A stretch of 64,000 bases of DNA from Episyrphus balteatus (lineage: Eukaryota; Arthropoda; Insecta; Diptera; Syrphidae). Made by a program: the position numbers and the translations under genes. Of this stretch, positions 13,946 to 24,110 are shown one piece after another (within the stretch, counting starts at the first letter, position 1; every line of letters starts with the position of its first letter). The stretch is taken from the NCBI RefSeq assembly GCF_945859705.1, contig NC_079136.1:116743028-116807027 (forward strand), read 5' to 3'. The notes below the pieces were generated by a model. The model saw only the letters and a list, made by a program, of their open reading frames with translations. It made no database searches and was not told where the DNA came from.

Positions 13946-14879
13946 GAAGATGTCTCGAAGATGTCCCGAAGATGTCCCGAAGATGTCCTCAGCTTGTCCC
14001 GAAGATGTCCCGAGCATGTCCCGAAGATGTCCCGAAGATGCCCCTTAGATGCCCCTTAGATGTCCCGAAGATGTCCCGAAGATGTCCCGAAGATGTCCCG
14101 AGCATGTCCCGAAGATGTCCCGAAGATCTCCCGAAGATGTCCCGAAGATGTCCCGAGCATGTCGCGAAGATGTCCCGAAGATGTCCCGAAGATGTCCCGA
14201 AGATGTCCCGAAGATGTCCCGAAGATGTCCCGAAGATGTCCCGAAGATGTCCCGAAGATGTCCCGAAGATGTCCCGAAGATGTCCCTAAGATGTCCCGAA
14301 CATGTCCCGAAGATGTCAGGAAGATGTCGCGAAGATGTCCCGAAGATGTCCCGAAGATGTCCCGAAGATGTCCCGAAGATGTCCCGAAGATGTCCCGAAG
14401 ATGTCCCGAAGATGTCCCGAAGATGTCCCGAAGATGTCCCGAACATGTCCCGAAGATGTCCCGAAGATGTCTCGAAGATGTCCCGAAGATGTCCCGAAGA
14501 TGTCCTCAGCATGTCCCGAAGATGTCCCGAGCATGTCCCGAAGATGTCCCGAAGATGTCACGAAGATGTCCCGAAGATGTCCCGAAGATGTCCCGAAGAT
14601 GCCCCGAAGGTGTCCCGAAGATGTCCCGAAGATGTCCCGAAGATGTCCCGAAGATGTCCCCAACATGTCCCGAAGATGTCCCGAAGATGTCTCGAAGATG
14701 TCCCGAAGATATCCCGAAGATGTCCTCAGCATGTCCCGAAGATGTCCCGAAGATGTCCCGAAGATGTCCCGAAGATGTCGCGAAGATGTCCCGAAGATGT
14801 CCCGAAGATGTCCCGAGCATGTCCCGAAGATGTCCCGAAGATGCCCCTTAGATGTCTTGAAGATGTCCCGAAGATGTCC

Positions 14880-15970
14880 CGAAGATGTCCTCAGCATGTC
14901 CCGAAGATGTCCCGAAGATGTCATGAAGATTTCCCGAAGATGTCCCGAACATGTCCCGAACATGTCCCGAAGATGTCCCGAAGATGTCTCGAAGATGTCC
15001 CGAAGATGTCCTCAGCATGTCCCGAAGATGTCCCGAAGATGTCATGAAGATTTCCCGAAGATGTCCCGAAGGTGCCCCGAAGATGTCCCCAGCATGTCCC
15101 GACGATGTCTCGAAGATGTCCCGAAGATGTCCCGAAGATGTCCCGAAGAAGCATCTCCCGAAGATGTCCCGAAGATGTCCCGAGCATGTCCCGAAGATGT
15201 CTCGAAGATGTCCCGAGCATGTCCCGAAGATGTCCCGAAGATGTCACGAAGATTTCCCGAAGATGTCCCGAAGATGTCCCGAAGATGTCCCGAAGATGTC
15301 CCGAAGATGTCCCGAAGATCTCCCGAAGATGTCCCGAAGATGTCCCGAAGATGTCCCCAACATGTCCCGAAGATGTCCCGAAGATGTCTCGAAGATGTCC
15401 CGAAGATGTCCCGAAGATGTCCTCAGCATGTCCCGAAGATGTCCCGAACATGTCCCGAAGATGTCCCGAAGATGTCCCGAAGATGTCGCGAAGATGTCCC
15501 GAAGATGTCCCGAAGATGTCCCGAGCATGTCCCGAAGATGTCCCGAAGATGCCCCTTAGATGTCCCGAAGATGTCGCGAAGATGTCCCGAAGATGTCCCG
15601 AAGATGTCCCGAAGATGTCCCAAACATGTCCCGAAGATGTCCCGAAGATGCCCCTTAGATGTCCCGAAGATGTCCCGAAGATTTCCCGAAGATGTCCCGA
15701 GCATGTCCCGAAGATGTCCCGAAGATCTCCCGAAGATGTCCCGAAGATGTCTCGAAGATGTCCCGAAGATGTCCCGAGCATGTCGCGAAGATGTCCCGAA
15801 GATGTCCCGAAGATGTCCCGAAGATGTCCCGAGCATGTCCCGAAGATGTCCCGAAGATGTCCCGAAGATGTCCCGAAGATGTCCCTAAGATGTCCCGAAC
15901 ATGTCCCGAAGATGTCAGGAAGATGTCGCGAAGATGTCCCGAAGATGTCCCGAAGATTTCCCGAAGATGT
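14880..15970 (+). repeat. Higher-order satellite duplication, right copy
   Basis: Partner of 12,400-13,500. It carries the same ordered variants and one two-unit deletion relative to the left copy. It shows that blocks containing the rare 15-bp unit are copied as a piece. Confidence 0.85.
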
Positions 15971-17494
15971 CCCGAAGATGTCGCGAAGATGTCCCGAAGA
16001 TGTCCCGAAGATTTCCCGAAGATGTCCCGAAGATGTCCCGAAGATGTCCCGAAGATGTCCCGAAGATCTCCCGAAGATGTCCCGAAGATGTCCCGAAGAT
16101 GTCCCCAACATGTCCCGAAGATGTCACGAAGATGTCCCGAAGATGTCCCGAAGATGTCCCGAAGATGTCCCGAAGGTGTCCCGAAGATGTCCCGAAGATG
16201 TCCCGAAGATGTCCCGAAGATGTCCTCAGCATGTCCCGACGATGTCTCGAAGATGTCCCGAGCTTGTCCCGAAGATGTCCCGAACATGTCCCGAAGATGT
16301 CCCGAGCATGTCCCGAAGATGTCCCGAAGATGTCCCGAAGATGTCCCGAAGATGTCCCGAAGTTGTCCCGAAGATGTCTCGAAGATGTCCCGAGCATGTC
16401 CCGAAGATGTCCCGAAGATGTCCCGAACATGTCCTGAAGATGTCCCGAAGATGTCCCGAAGATGTCCCGAAGATGTCCCGAAGATGTCTCGAAGATGTCC
16501 CGGGCATGTCCCGAAGATGTCCCGAAGATGTCCCGAACATTTCCCGAAGATGTCCCGAAGATGTCCTCAGCATGTCCCGAAGATGTCCCGAAGATGTCCC
16601 TAAGATGTCCCGAACATGTCCCGAACATGTCCCGAAGATGTCCCGAAGATGTCCCGAAGATGTCCCGAGCATGTCCCGAAGATGTCCCGAAGATGTCCCG
16701 AAGATGTCCTGTAGATGTCCCGAAGATGTCCCGAAGATGTCCCGAAGATGTCTCGAAGATGTCCCGAGCATGTCCCGAAGATGTCTCGAAGATGTCCCGA
16801 GTATGTCCCGAAGATGTCCCGAAGATGTCCCGAAGATGTCCCGAAGATGTCCCGAAGATGTCCCGAAGATGTCCCGAAGATGTCCCGAAGATGTCTCGAA
16901 GATGTCCCGAGCATGTCCCGAAGATGTCCCGAAGATGTCCCGAAGATGTCCCGAACATGTCCCGAAGATGTCCCGAAGATGTCCCGAAGATGTCCCGAAG
17001 ATGTCCTCAGCATGTCCCGAAGATGTCCCTAAGATGTCCCGAACATGTCCCGAAGATGTCCCGAAGATGTCCCGAACATGTCCCGAAGATGTCCCGAACA
17101 TGTCCCGAAGATGTCCCGAAGATGTCCCGAGCATGTCCCGAAGATGTCCCGAGCATGTCCCGAAGATGTCCCTAAGATGTCCCGAACATGTCCCGAAGAT
17201 GTCCCGAAGATGTCCCGAACATGTCCCGAAGATGTCCCGAACATGTCCCGAAGATGTCCCGAAGATGTCCCGAAGATGTCCCGAAGATGTCCCGAACATG
17301 TCCCGAAGATGTCCCGAAGATGTCTCGAAGATGTCCCGAAGATGTCCCGAAGATGTCCCGAAGATGTCCCGAAGATGTCTCGAAGATGTCCCGAAGATAT
17401 CCCGAGCATGTCCCGAAGATGTCCCTAAGATGTCCCGAACATGTCCCGAAGATGTCCCGAAGAAGCATCTCCCGAAGATGACCCGAAGATGTCA

Positions 17495-17516
17495 CGAGCA
17501 TGTCCCGACATGCTCG
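17495..17516. repeat. Hairpin at the satellite strand-switch point
   Basis: Nine-base arms (CGAGCATGT at 17,495-17,503 and ACATGCTCG at 17,508-17,516) flank a four-base CCCG loop. This is exactly where the 11-bp unit changes from ATGTCCCGAAG to its reverse complement. It marks the inversion junction and may form a small cruciform. Confidence 0.85.
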
Positions 17517-17622
17517 GGACATCTTCGGGACAGCTTCGGGACAGCTTCGGGACATCTTCGGGACATGCTTGGGACATCTTCGGGACATCTTCGGAACATC
17601 TTCGGGACATCTTTGGGACATG
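17508..17622 (-). repeat. Inverted terminal segment of the 11-bp satellite
   Basis: About ten units of the same satellite run here in the opposite orientation (CTTCGGGACAT and variants CAGCTTCGGGA, TGCTTGGGACA, TTCGGAACATC, CTTTGGGACAT). After this the array ends abruptly in unique AT-rich DNA. The flip may reflect a small inversion or replication-template switch at the array edge. Confidence 0.93.
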
Positions 17623-19170
17623 TGTGGTTCGTCTCACTCCTGCGGACTCGAAAGTCTCTTTTCTTTTCAAGTATTGAATTAACTTCTGTATATAACCCTT
17701 TTAGTCTTTTTTTCATTTTTTCTCATTTGAAACAATTTATGAGCTGTTCAAGTACTCATTTTATGTATCTTTGTCAAAAGTGCATCTCTTTTGTTCTTAA
17801 AATTTTTCGACATCAAGAACTTATCTAAACTTATACCATTGCAATTATTATTATGTCCATAACATTCGGCCATTATAACCAAACAGAAATCACCTTTTAC
17901 CACAAAACCCGAACTCAATTTAGATTCGCCGTCGGCGATATGTATACCAATACACCATTGATACCCCAAACCTCACTTACTGATATGGCTACTGCATATG
18001 AGCTCTTGTTGGTCGTCCTCTGATATGGTCGGAGTAAAGGTAACTATTAGTTTTAACTGTTGCCAATAAAAACGAATTGTTGTTGTTGGTTTTTAGTTCA
18101 CTGCTACTGATGTTGTGCTACAACTGCACCATATCGAGTTAAACCAATTCCAAAAATTATTACATCCCTCTCGGCTATATTGTTGGTTGTTAGTGAAATT
18201 ACCTTATACCTATTCTCCCAAAGGACCAAAATGCAATTGTCCAACATCAAGTCGAAATAATAAAATTAAACATCCTTAAGACAGAATTATAATTATTGTA
18301 GAGTATCGTCATCGTTATCCTCATACACAGAAGCAGGACATTATAAACCTGATCATCAAAATAAAAATGAATTGAGTCGAGACGGGTGCTTCGCAGGACT
18401 ATAAACTGGCCAATGGACATCAGATTCAATGTTGTATTATGTTGCAATCGAGAAATAGCCAAGGAAGAATATAACAAAACACACGTGGTATTTATGTTGT
18501 CCTGTTTTTATGAACAATATGACAGCTAATTCAGAGGTCCTTCACAAGAATTGAGAGTTGAATGTGCACAGAGCTCTCAGTCAAGGACTATATCGTATTT
18601 CTGATATACTGATGTTTATATTTTCCTGAATTTGATGTCACCACATAATGACGCAACAACGTAACACACACAAAATGTAACAACGTGCGAATAAAGAAAT
18701 AATATCCTCGTGTAATGGTTTTTGGCGTCCTTGTGTTTTGTTTCTCTATACATTTATTGTAAGTCTGAGTGCTGCTGTGGGTAGGTATTAATTTTTTTTG
18801 TGTTGTGTGTGTTTTGAATGAAATGATGATGTCCTGATGACGACAGCTAGTCCTGAGTAAATGTGGCGCGAAGGCGAATGATGGTTGTTATTATTATGAT
18901 GATGATGGTGATCGCACTCAATTGCCCCGTGTTACTTATAATATGGAGGTTTGGGTCGTGGGTGAGAGAGAAAAAAGACAAGGACTTGACTTAAAGTAGG
19001 GCAGTGGGGTGAAGGCAGGTCTTAACACTCGTTATACTCCATTAACATTTTATTGATACATAGTCACATCGTTTGGCTGATTTGCTAGGTATAACATTTA
19101 CTTGAAGGATACTTTCCAATTTGTCAATTCCTTGCAAGAGGCAGTGTCCTAGTAAAACTAGAAATTGAAT
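17623..19170. other. Unique AT-rich non-coding DNA flanking the satellite
   Basis: No repeat family, RNA gene or convincing exon is visible. Short open frames (for example the reverse strand at 17,748-17,969) lack a start context, splice sites or recognizable motifs. There are GTTGTTGTTG and GATGATGATG stretches near 18,080 and 18,900. It looks intergenic or intronic. Confidence 0.6.
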
Positions 19171-19752
19171 TAAAAAAAAAAACCAAATAAAAATTACTTG
19201 GTTGCCGCACCACAGCCTCACCAACGCTGCCGTTTGGCCGAAAATTTTTTGTTAATGGCAAAATAACTTCGGAAACAATAAAAACATTCGTTTAATAAGA
19301 ACGATTATTTAGGCAAGGCTGTGCTTCGGCGGTGGTACGGTGGGATAATAATTTTTGAACATGTTGCGGCTGTGGTGCGGTGGCAGAAGTGCGAAGGAAT
19401 AGTATTTTTTGAACATAGTGCGGCTGTGGTTCTGTAGTGGTGCCACGGAATTTTATTCTTTGAAAATGTTGCGGCAGGGGTTCAGCGCTGGAAGGCAGAA
19501 TAGTAATTTTTGAACATGGTGCGGCTGTAGTTCGGCGGTGGTGCCCCGGAATTTTAGTTTTTGAAAATGTTGCAGCTGCGGTTCAGTGGTGGTTCGGTGG
19601 ATTAGTAATTTTTGAGCATGGTACAGCTGTGGTGCGGCGGTAATGTGGCGGAATAGAAATGTATGATGGTGTTGCGGCAGTGGTGCGGCTCTCAAAAAAC
19701 CGGGCGGTGGTGGTTCGACGAATTTCCACTTTAACTCGGGAAAGTAAATTGT
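19171..19752. mobile_element. Non-autonomous inverted-repeat element rich in GTGCGGCTGTGGTGCGG (copy 1)
   Basis: The left part reads TTGCCGCACCACAGCCTCACC on the plus strand. The rest consists of degenerate units of about 60 bp of the type GAATAGTAATTTTTGAACATGGTGCGGCTGTGGT..., reading the complementary GC-rich motif. The interval ends at TTTAACTCGGGAAAG. The same left end and right end (TTTACTCGGGAAAA) bound the element at 25,690-26,112. It is a foldback-like non-coding mobile element; the internal tandem amplification distinguishes this copy. Family unknown. Confidence 0.65.
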
Positions 19753-21845
19753 TTGCAAACCTATGTGTCTCATTTTTATAGGGTAAGCTCACTTAAGCCC
19801 CTCATTTATTTTCCATTGTACACCCTTAGCTCTAAAATTATGACACAAAACACTTCTTTTCTTATAAATTAACAACATCATTAACAATTTTTTTTTTTGT
19901 TTCAGTCTCTTATTTTGAAAAAGTAACATTATAAAACCTAACATTATACCAAATAGTTCCTAGATCCTTATACCTACTTACCTTCATTCAATTTTCATAA
20001 ACTTCTGAAAATATTTCATCCCCCAACATGAGCTCTGATGTGGACTTTAGTTACTCTGGGTACTTCAACTATTTAATTTAATTAACTTTCCACTCCCTTA
20101 ATTAATTATAATTGTTTGAAATATTTCTCAAGACCTCTTCACCTGTAGGTACCTTCATTAATTAATTTTCTTAAAATTTGTAATGCTCATTTCGATGTCA
20201 TGGAATAAGAGAGGCATTATGTCCTGACAAAAAAACCACAAAAAAAAAAACACATTAAAAGCAAATAACAAAAGTTCCGCAACAAAAGAGCCACCATTCC
20301 CTGGGCTCAGAATCTTCTCATAAGCGCACACAATAGCTCAGCCTTGCTTGCTGGTTCTATCCAAATCCCAATCGTGTCATGCCTGCGTGTCTATAAAATC
20401 TACAAACTCTACCTTGGAACCCATAATAAAACCCATTTAGTAACCAACCTTTAACCAGGCCAGTTTCCAAACTGGGAATATAAAAAACGCACACATTCAC
20501 CCATAAACAAACGCAGAAAAAAGGAGAGATGCAGATGCATGATGGAGATGGTGCCCTTGTAACATTTACACAAAAACTTAATACAGGCTTTGTTCCATAT
20601 ATAAGCAAAAAAGCAGAGCACAGAGCCAAAGCCTGAGCCAGGGAACTAGCTAACATAGTTTGTACGAATCCAAAAGTGCAATAACTAAGGAAAGACCACA
20701 CAAAATGGCATCCAGAAGAAAGAGAGAGAGAGAAAAGTTGGAGAGAGATAGAGAGAGAGTATAGAAGCTGTCGAAGGTTTTGTTTAAACCAGAGCTCTCC
20801 CCAGAGGCTCCATTCCAACATTCCCATCATCACATAGCTGGTGCTTGCTTAGGTAGATATACAATTTGCCTATATTAAACAACTAAGTTAAAATTTAGGT
20901 CCTTTTTTTTGTGTGTGACTTTTGTTCGTCCTGAGAATGAGAGAGAGTGGGGGTGTGTTGATTTTAGCACAAACTTGGTTTTTCTGTGACGCTGGCTGCT
21001 AGCTCCTGCAGCTTCTGATTCTGTGCTTCCATTTTACTCTTGTTTGCCTCGGTTTGCCTTTTATTAATTATCTCGTGTGAACTAGAGCAGACTTTATGCG
21101 CTAACCCGTATAACTGCATATAGATCCTCCATCCCGTTAGCATTTTCGTTCGAGTCCTCGTGGAGATATATCGACATTCATACTCTGACAAAGTAGCTGT
21201 GTTGTTGCTTCTTTCAAATATAAAACACACACGCACATACAAATATAGAAGAAGAACAGGCGACTTGCTAGTCGTTAACCGAAAGGGAAATGCAACTACT
21301 ACCTACCTATACATATACAATAACAATTGCGCTTTAATTAACGTATGCTATATTGCTATATGGAAGGATATGATGATATTATACTGCGGCTATATGGAGA
21401 AGCTGTTAAGAACACTCTCTTCGCTTATATCCTTGAGAAGGTGAAGGAGTAAGGATAATGTTGAGATGATGGTGCTACAACATCCTTCATCTCGGTCTAT
21501 TCCCCATGTCATTATATCAACTTCTTGAATCTTGAATAAGGATTTTTTTTTGTATATGCTTTTGCTTTGCTTAACGTCTTTCGTGGTAAAATGGCAATCT
21601 GAGAGGAGAGGCTAAAAAATAATTCACATACAATATAATGTTGGCAATGCATGTAGGTTAGTGTTCGTTGTAGAGGTAGGTAGTAGGTATTCACACGTCT
21701 CTAACTGGTTAATGATAATGAAATGCTATTTGTGTGAGAAAATAAAAATAAATGCACGCAAATTAAATCGCAATTTGGTTTGAACTTAATTGGATACAAA
21801 AAAAAATTTGTACTAAAGCAGTGGAATGAATAGGCACAAAGTTGG
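19753..21845. other. Unique AT-rich non-coding DNA
   Basis: No supported gene. It contains homopolymer A/T runs and a purine-rich GAGAGA tract at about 20,718-20,760. Open frames such as the reverse one at 20,357-20,833 (158 codons) are hydrophobic and irregular with no recognizable domain; I regard them as chance. GAGA tracts can be regulatory in insects, but nothing else here supports that. Confidence 0.55.
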
Positions 21846-21849
21846 TCTG

Positions 21850-22065
21850 TTTTTGGTACCACCTAAGCATCAATTCTTACCTTATTTAATAAAGATAGTT
21901 TTCAAGGGTTTAACAGCTTAGAAAAAAATTCATTATAAGAAAATTTGAATGGCCAGCTATATTATTAAAAACAAAAAACATTGTGATTGTATTGTTTCAT
22001 AGAAGAAAAAGTTACACATACGCCACAGTGACCAATAGAAAATCTTAAATTTGGCTTATTGACTT
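21850..22065. repeat. Dispersed repeat copy (partner at 23,800-24,110)
   Basis: The block ends with GAAGAAAAAGTTACACATACGCCACAGTGACCAA, and an almost identical string lies at about 24,055-24,090. Upstream, both copies share a looser match (TAGTTTT...GCTTAGAAAA...GGCCA(G/T)CTAT). The two copies flank the CACCCTTT repeat cluster in direct orientation, as if they bound one larger decayed element. Confidence 0.65.
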
Positions 22066-22329
22066 ATTTCTGATGGTAAGCAACGGTTCAAATAATACCA
22101 AACCTTCAAGTTAAGTTTTTAAATATGATGGATAGTGGATTCATTAATAGTAAAGGTAAAATAGTACCAAAAATTAATAAATAAAAAACAAATTGTGCAC
22201 CCTCATTCAACATGACGAAACGTTTGCTTTTGGAATAAGAACTAAGGATTGAAAGATTTTATTTATTTATTTTTGCTTTCGATAGTGAATTGAGCGTTTA
22301 TACTTAAGTTTTTTGGCGTTTTACGCGAA
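22066..22329. other. AT-rich spacer
   Basis: No feature beyond AT-rich sequence between the dispersed repeat copy and the first CACCCTTT unit. Confidence 0.5.
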
Positions 22330-22339
22330 TCATTGGTTT

Positions 22340-23660
22340 TTTGGGACCAATTAAAGATTTTACTATCTTAACACCCTTTTACCCAAACATTTTTTATGAA
22401 AACTCTTTATTCTTACTTTCTATTAAAAAATCAACGTTTTTACGAAATTTCATTAGGGTGGCTCATCAATTTTGTTTTCACTCAAAAAACACCCTTTTAA
22501 CCATGAGTAACATAATTGCAGAATTTCAATATAGTACCACTAGATAACTACTATTTTCTCTCCACTTAAAAAAAAAACACCCTTTCACATGAAAAATATG
22601 TTTAGACTTATTTTATTGGTAATTCCCATAGCAAAGACAACATTTTTAATAACTAACGTAAGTGTACCTTTTATACCATTGATTTTATTGGACTTATCGC
22701 GGATTTTCCTTATTTCGAAAAAAAAAAACACCCTTTCAGCAAAAATATTTGTATAGACTGCTTAGATTCTTAGTTTCTGATATAAATGAAACATTTCTAC
22801 CAATTTTTATTGGAGTACCATTATGGTCCAAGTTTTTGTGTCACCTACTTATTCTGAATTTCATCATTTCTTAACAAAAAAAAAAACACAATTTCACTGA
22901 AGATAATTTTGTAGACTTTATAGATTCTTAGTTCTTATAACAAACGAAGCATTTTCACCAAGTTAAAAAACCAACAAAATTTATGTCAGCTGTTATTTTA
23001 ATTTTATTGTAAATTTTTAGGCCATACAAAAGATGTTAGTCTTAGAGCTTTTTTATATAAATAAATGAATTGATTTGAATTATGATGCCTTTCTCACATA
23101 TAACTCAACACATCAAAAAAAAAAAAAACACCCTTTCACAAAAAATATTTTAAAGAACTTTATTTATCCTTTATCCCTGCTTTAGCATAAATCTACATCC
23201 CAACATTGTATCATGTTTTTCACATGGATTTCGGTTGTATTTTACTTGTTGAAGTAAAAAATTAAGCAACCCTTGTTTTTAATCGGCAATAACTTTTCTT
23301 AGAACAATCGAATTGACTTTGTTTTAATGTCATTAGATTCAGAATCAAAAAATACCTTAAAAACATGTGTAATATGATTATATTCCACACAGAATTTGTT
23401 CACTATATTTTTGTAGATCTGCTATTGTGATAGCTGCTTTCAATCACTCTGCTCTTCTACTCAGCTGTTAATAGCTAGTCTTTTTATATGCTGCTCACTG
23501 CTCTTTAAAAATCGCTGTTTAGCACTCCTCTATATTTTTTACCTTCAGCCCCTCTCTCTTGTGCACGAAAAAACACACTTCCATTTAATTATTTTAAAGA
23601 CTTTTTTGATCCTTGGTTCTTATCCTAAAAGCAAACTTTTTGCCAAGTTTCATGAATGTA
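22340..23660 (+). repeat. Decayed tandem repeat headed by poly-A + CACCCTTT (about seven units)
   Basis: Units begin near 22,368, 22,487, 22,565, 22,722, 22,875, 23,112 and 23,565 with A-tract then CACCCTTTCAC or a variant. The better ones continue with (T)ATAGACTT(TA)TAGATTCTTAGTTCTTATA...CAAA(T/C)GAA(G/A)CATTTTCACCAA. Spacing is 80-240 bp and is irregular because of decay. The same heads occur in reverse complement at 53.4-53.83 kb. No coding potential. Confidence 0.75.
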
Positions 23661-23799
23661 ATAACTTTTATTTATTTGTGGAATTTATGTATTTACTCTT
23701 TTACCTGTTTTATTATTTTTTTTTTCTGACGTTTATGAACATTCAGTGACTGCTAAAACATTGTACTTACGCAGGGCTGCAAACTTTCTTCAGAATTGT

Positions 23800-24110
23800 T
23801 GTGTTCATTAATGCAACAAAGCAGAAAGACGATTGTAATAAAGCAGATTTCCGATGTTTATGTAAACAGACCAAGGGTGTTTACCTTATTTTAATGGAGG
23901 TTAGTTTTGAAACGCTTAAATGCTTAGAAAAGAGTACCATAAAAAAAAAACTGAAGGGCCATCTATGTCATAAAAAAATATAACATGTGATTGTGTTTGC
24001 CAAAGGCCAATTTTTTTTTTACTACAAAATGATTAACAACTTAATGTTGTTTCATAGAAGAAAAAGTTACGCATACGCCACAGTGACCAAGTAAAAACCT
24101 TAAATTCATC
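23800..24110. repeat. Dispersed repeat copy (partner at 21,850-22,065)
   Basis: Shares GTTTCATAGAAGAAAAAGTTAC and CATACGCCACAGTGACCAAG with the earlier copy, in the same orientation. This copy carries an extra stretch of about 50 bp with a T10 run. See the partner entry. Confidence 0.65.

Larger units (their letters stand above)
1..17507 (+). repeat. 11-bp satellite array (ATGTCCCGAAG)n, about 1,590 units
   Basis: The whole interval is a head-to-tail array of ATGTCCCGAAG. Common unit variants are ...CCCGAGC, ...CCCGAAC, ATGTCTCGAAG, ATGTCGCGAAG, ATGTCCTGAAG and, between about 4.85 and 15.65 kb only, ATGCCCCTTAG. Unit length is rarely broken; exceptions are a 15-bp form GAAGAAGCATCTCCCGAAG (near 11,087, 11,475, 12,668, 15,147 and 17,461), a short unit near 11,027 and a rearranged one near 687. 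Eleven is 2 modulo 3, so one frame cycles through all phases every 33 bp and reads an 11-residue repeat (MSRRCPEDVPK) forward and (HLRDIFGTSSG) in reverse. Neither has a stop, which explains the many open frames up to about 900 codons. I see no promoter, no splice structure and no codon-level constraint, and I infer non-coding satellite DNA. The array is cut by the window start, so its true length is greater. Confidence 0.97.

Noticed and set aside
1..17500. Dozens of overlapping open frames up to 895 codons on both strands (MSRRCPEDVPK and HLRDIFGTSSG repeats)
   Set aside because: They follow automatically from an 11-bp stop-free tandem unit. All phases are open, there is no preferred frame, and indels shift the frame freely.
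1..17622. CRISPR array
   Set aside because: The repeat is 11 bp with no spacers, in eukaryotic DNA.
20357..20833. 158-codon reverse open frame
   Set aside because: Leu/Ser/Cys/Phe-rich translation of simple-sequence DNA (GAGAGA tract); no recognizable domain or splice context.
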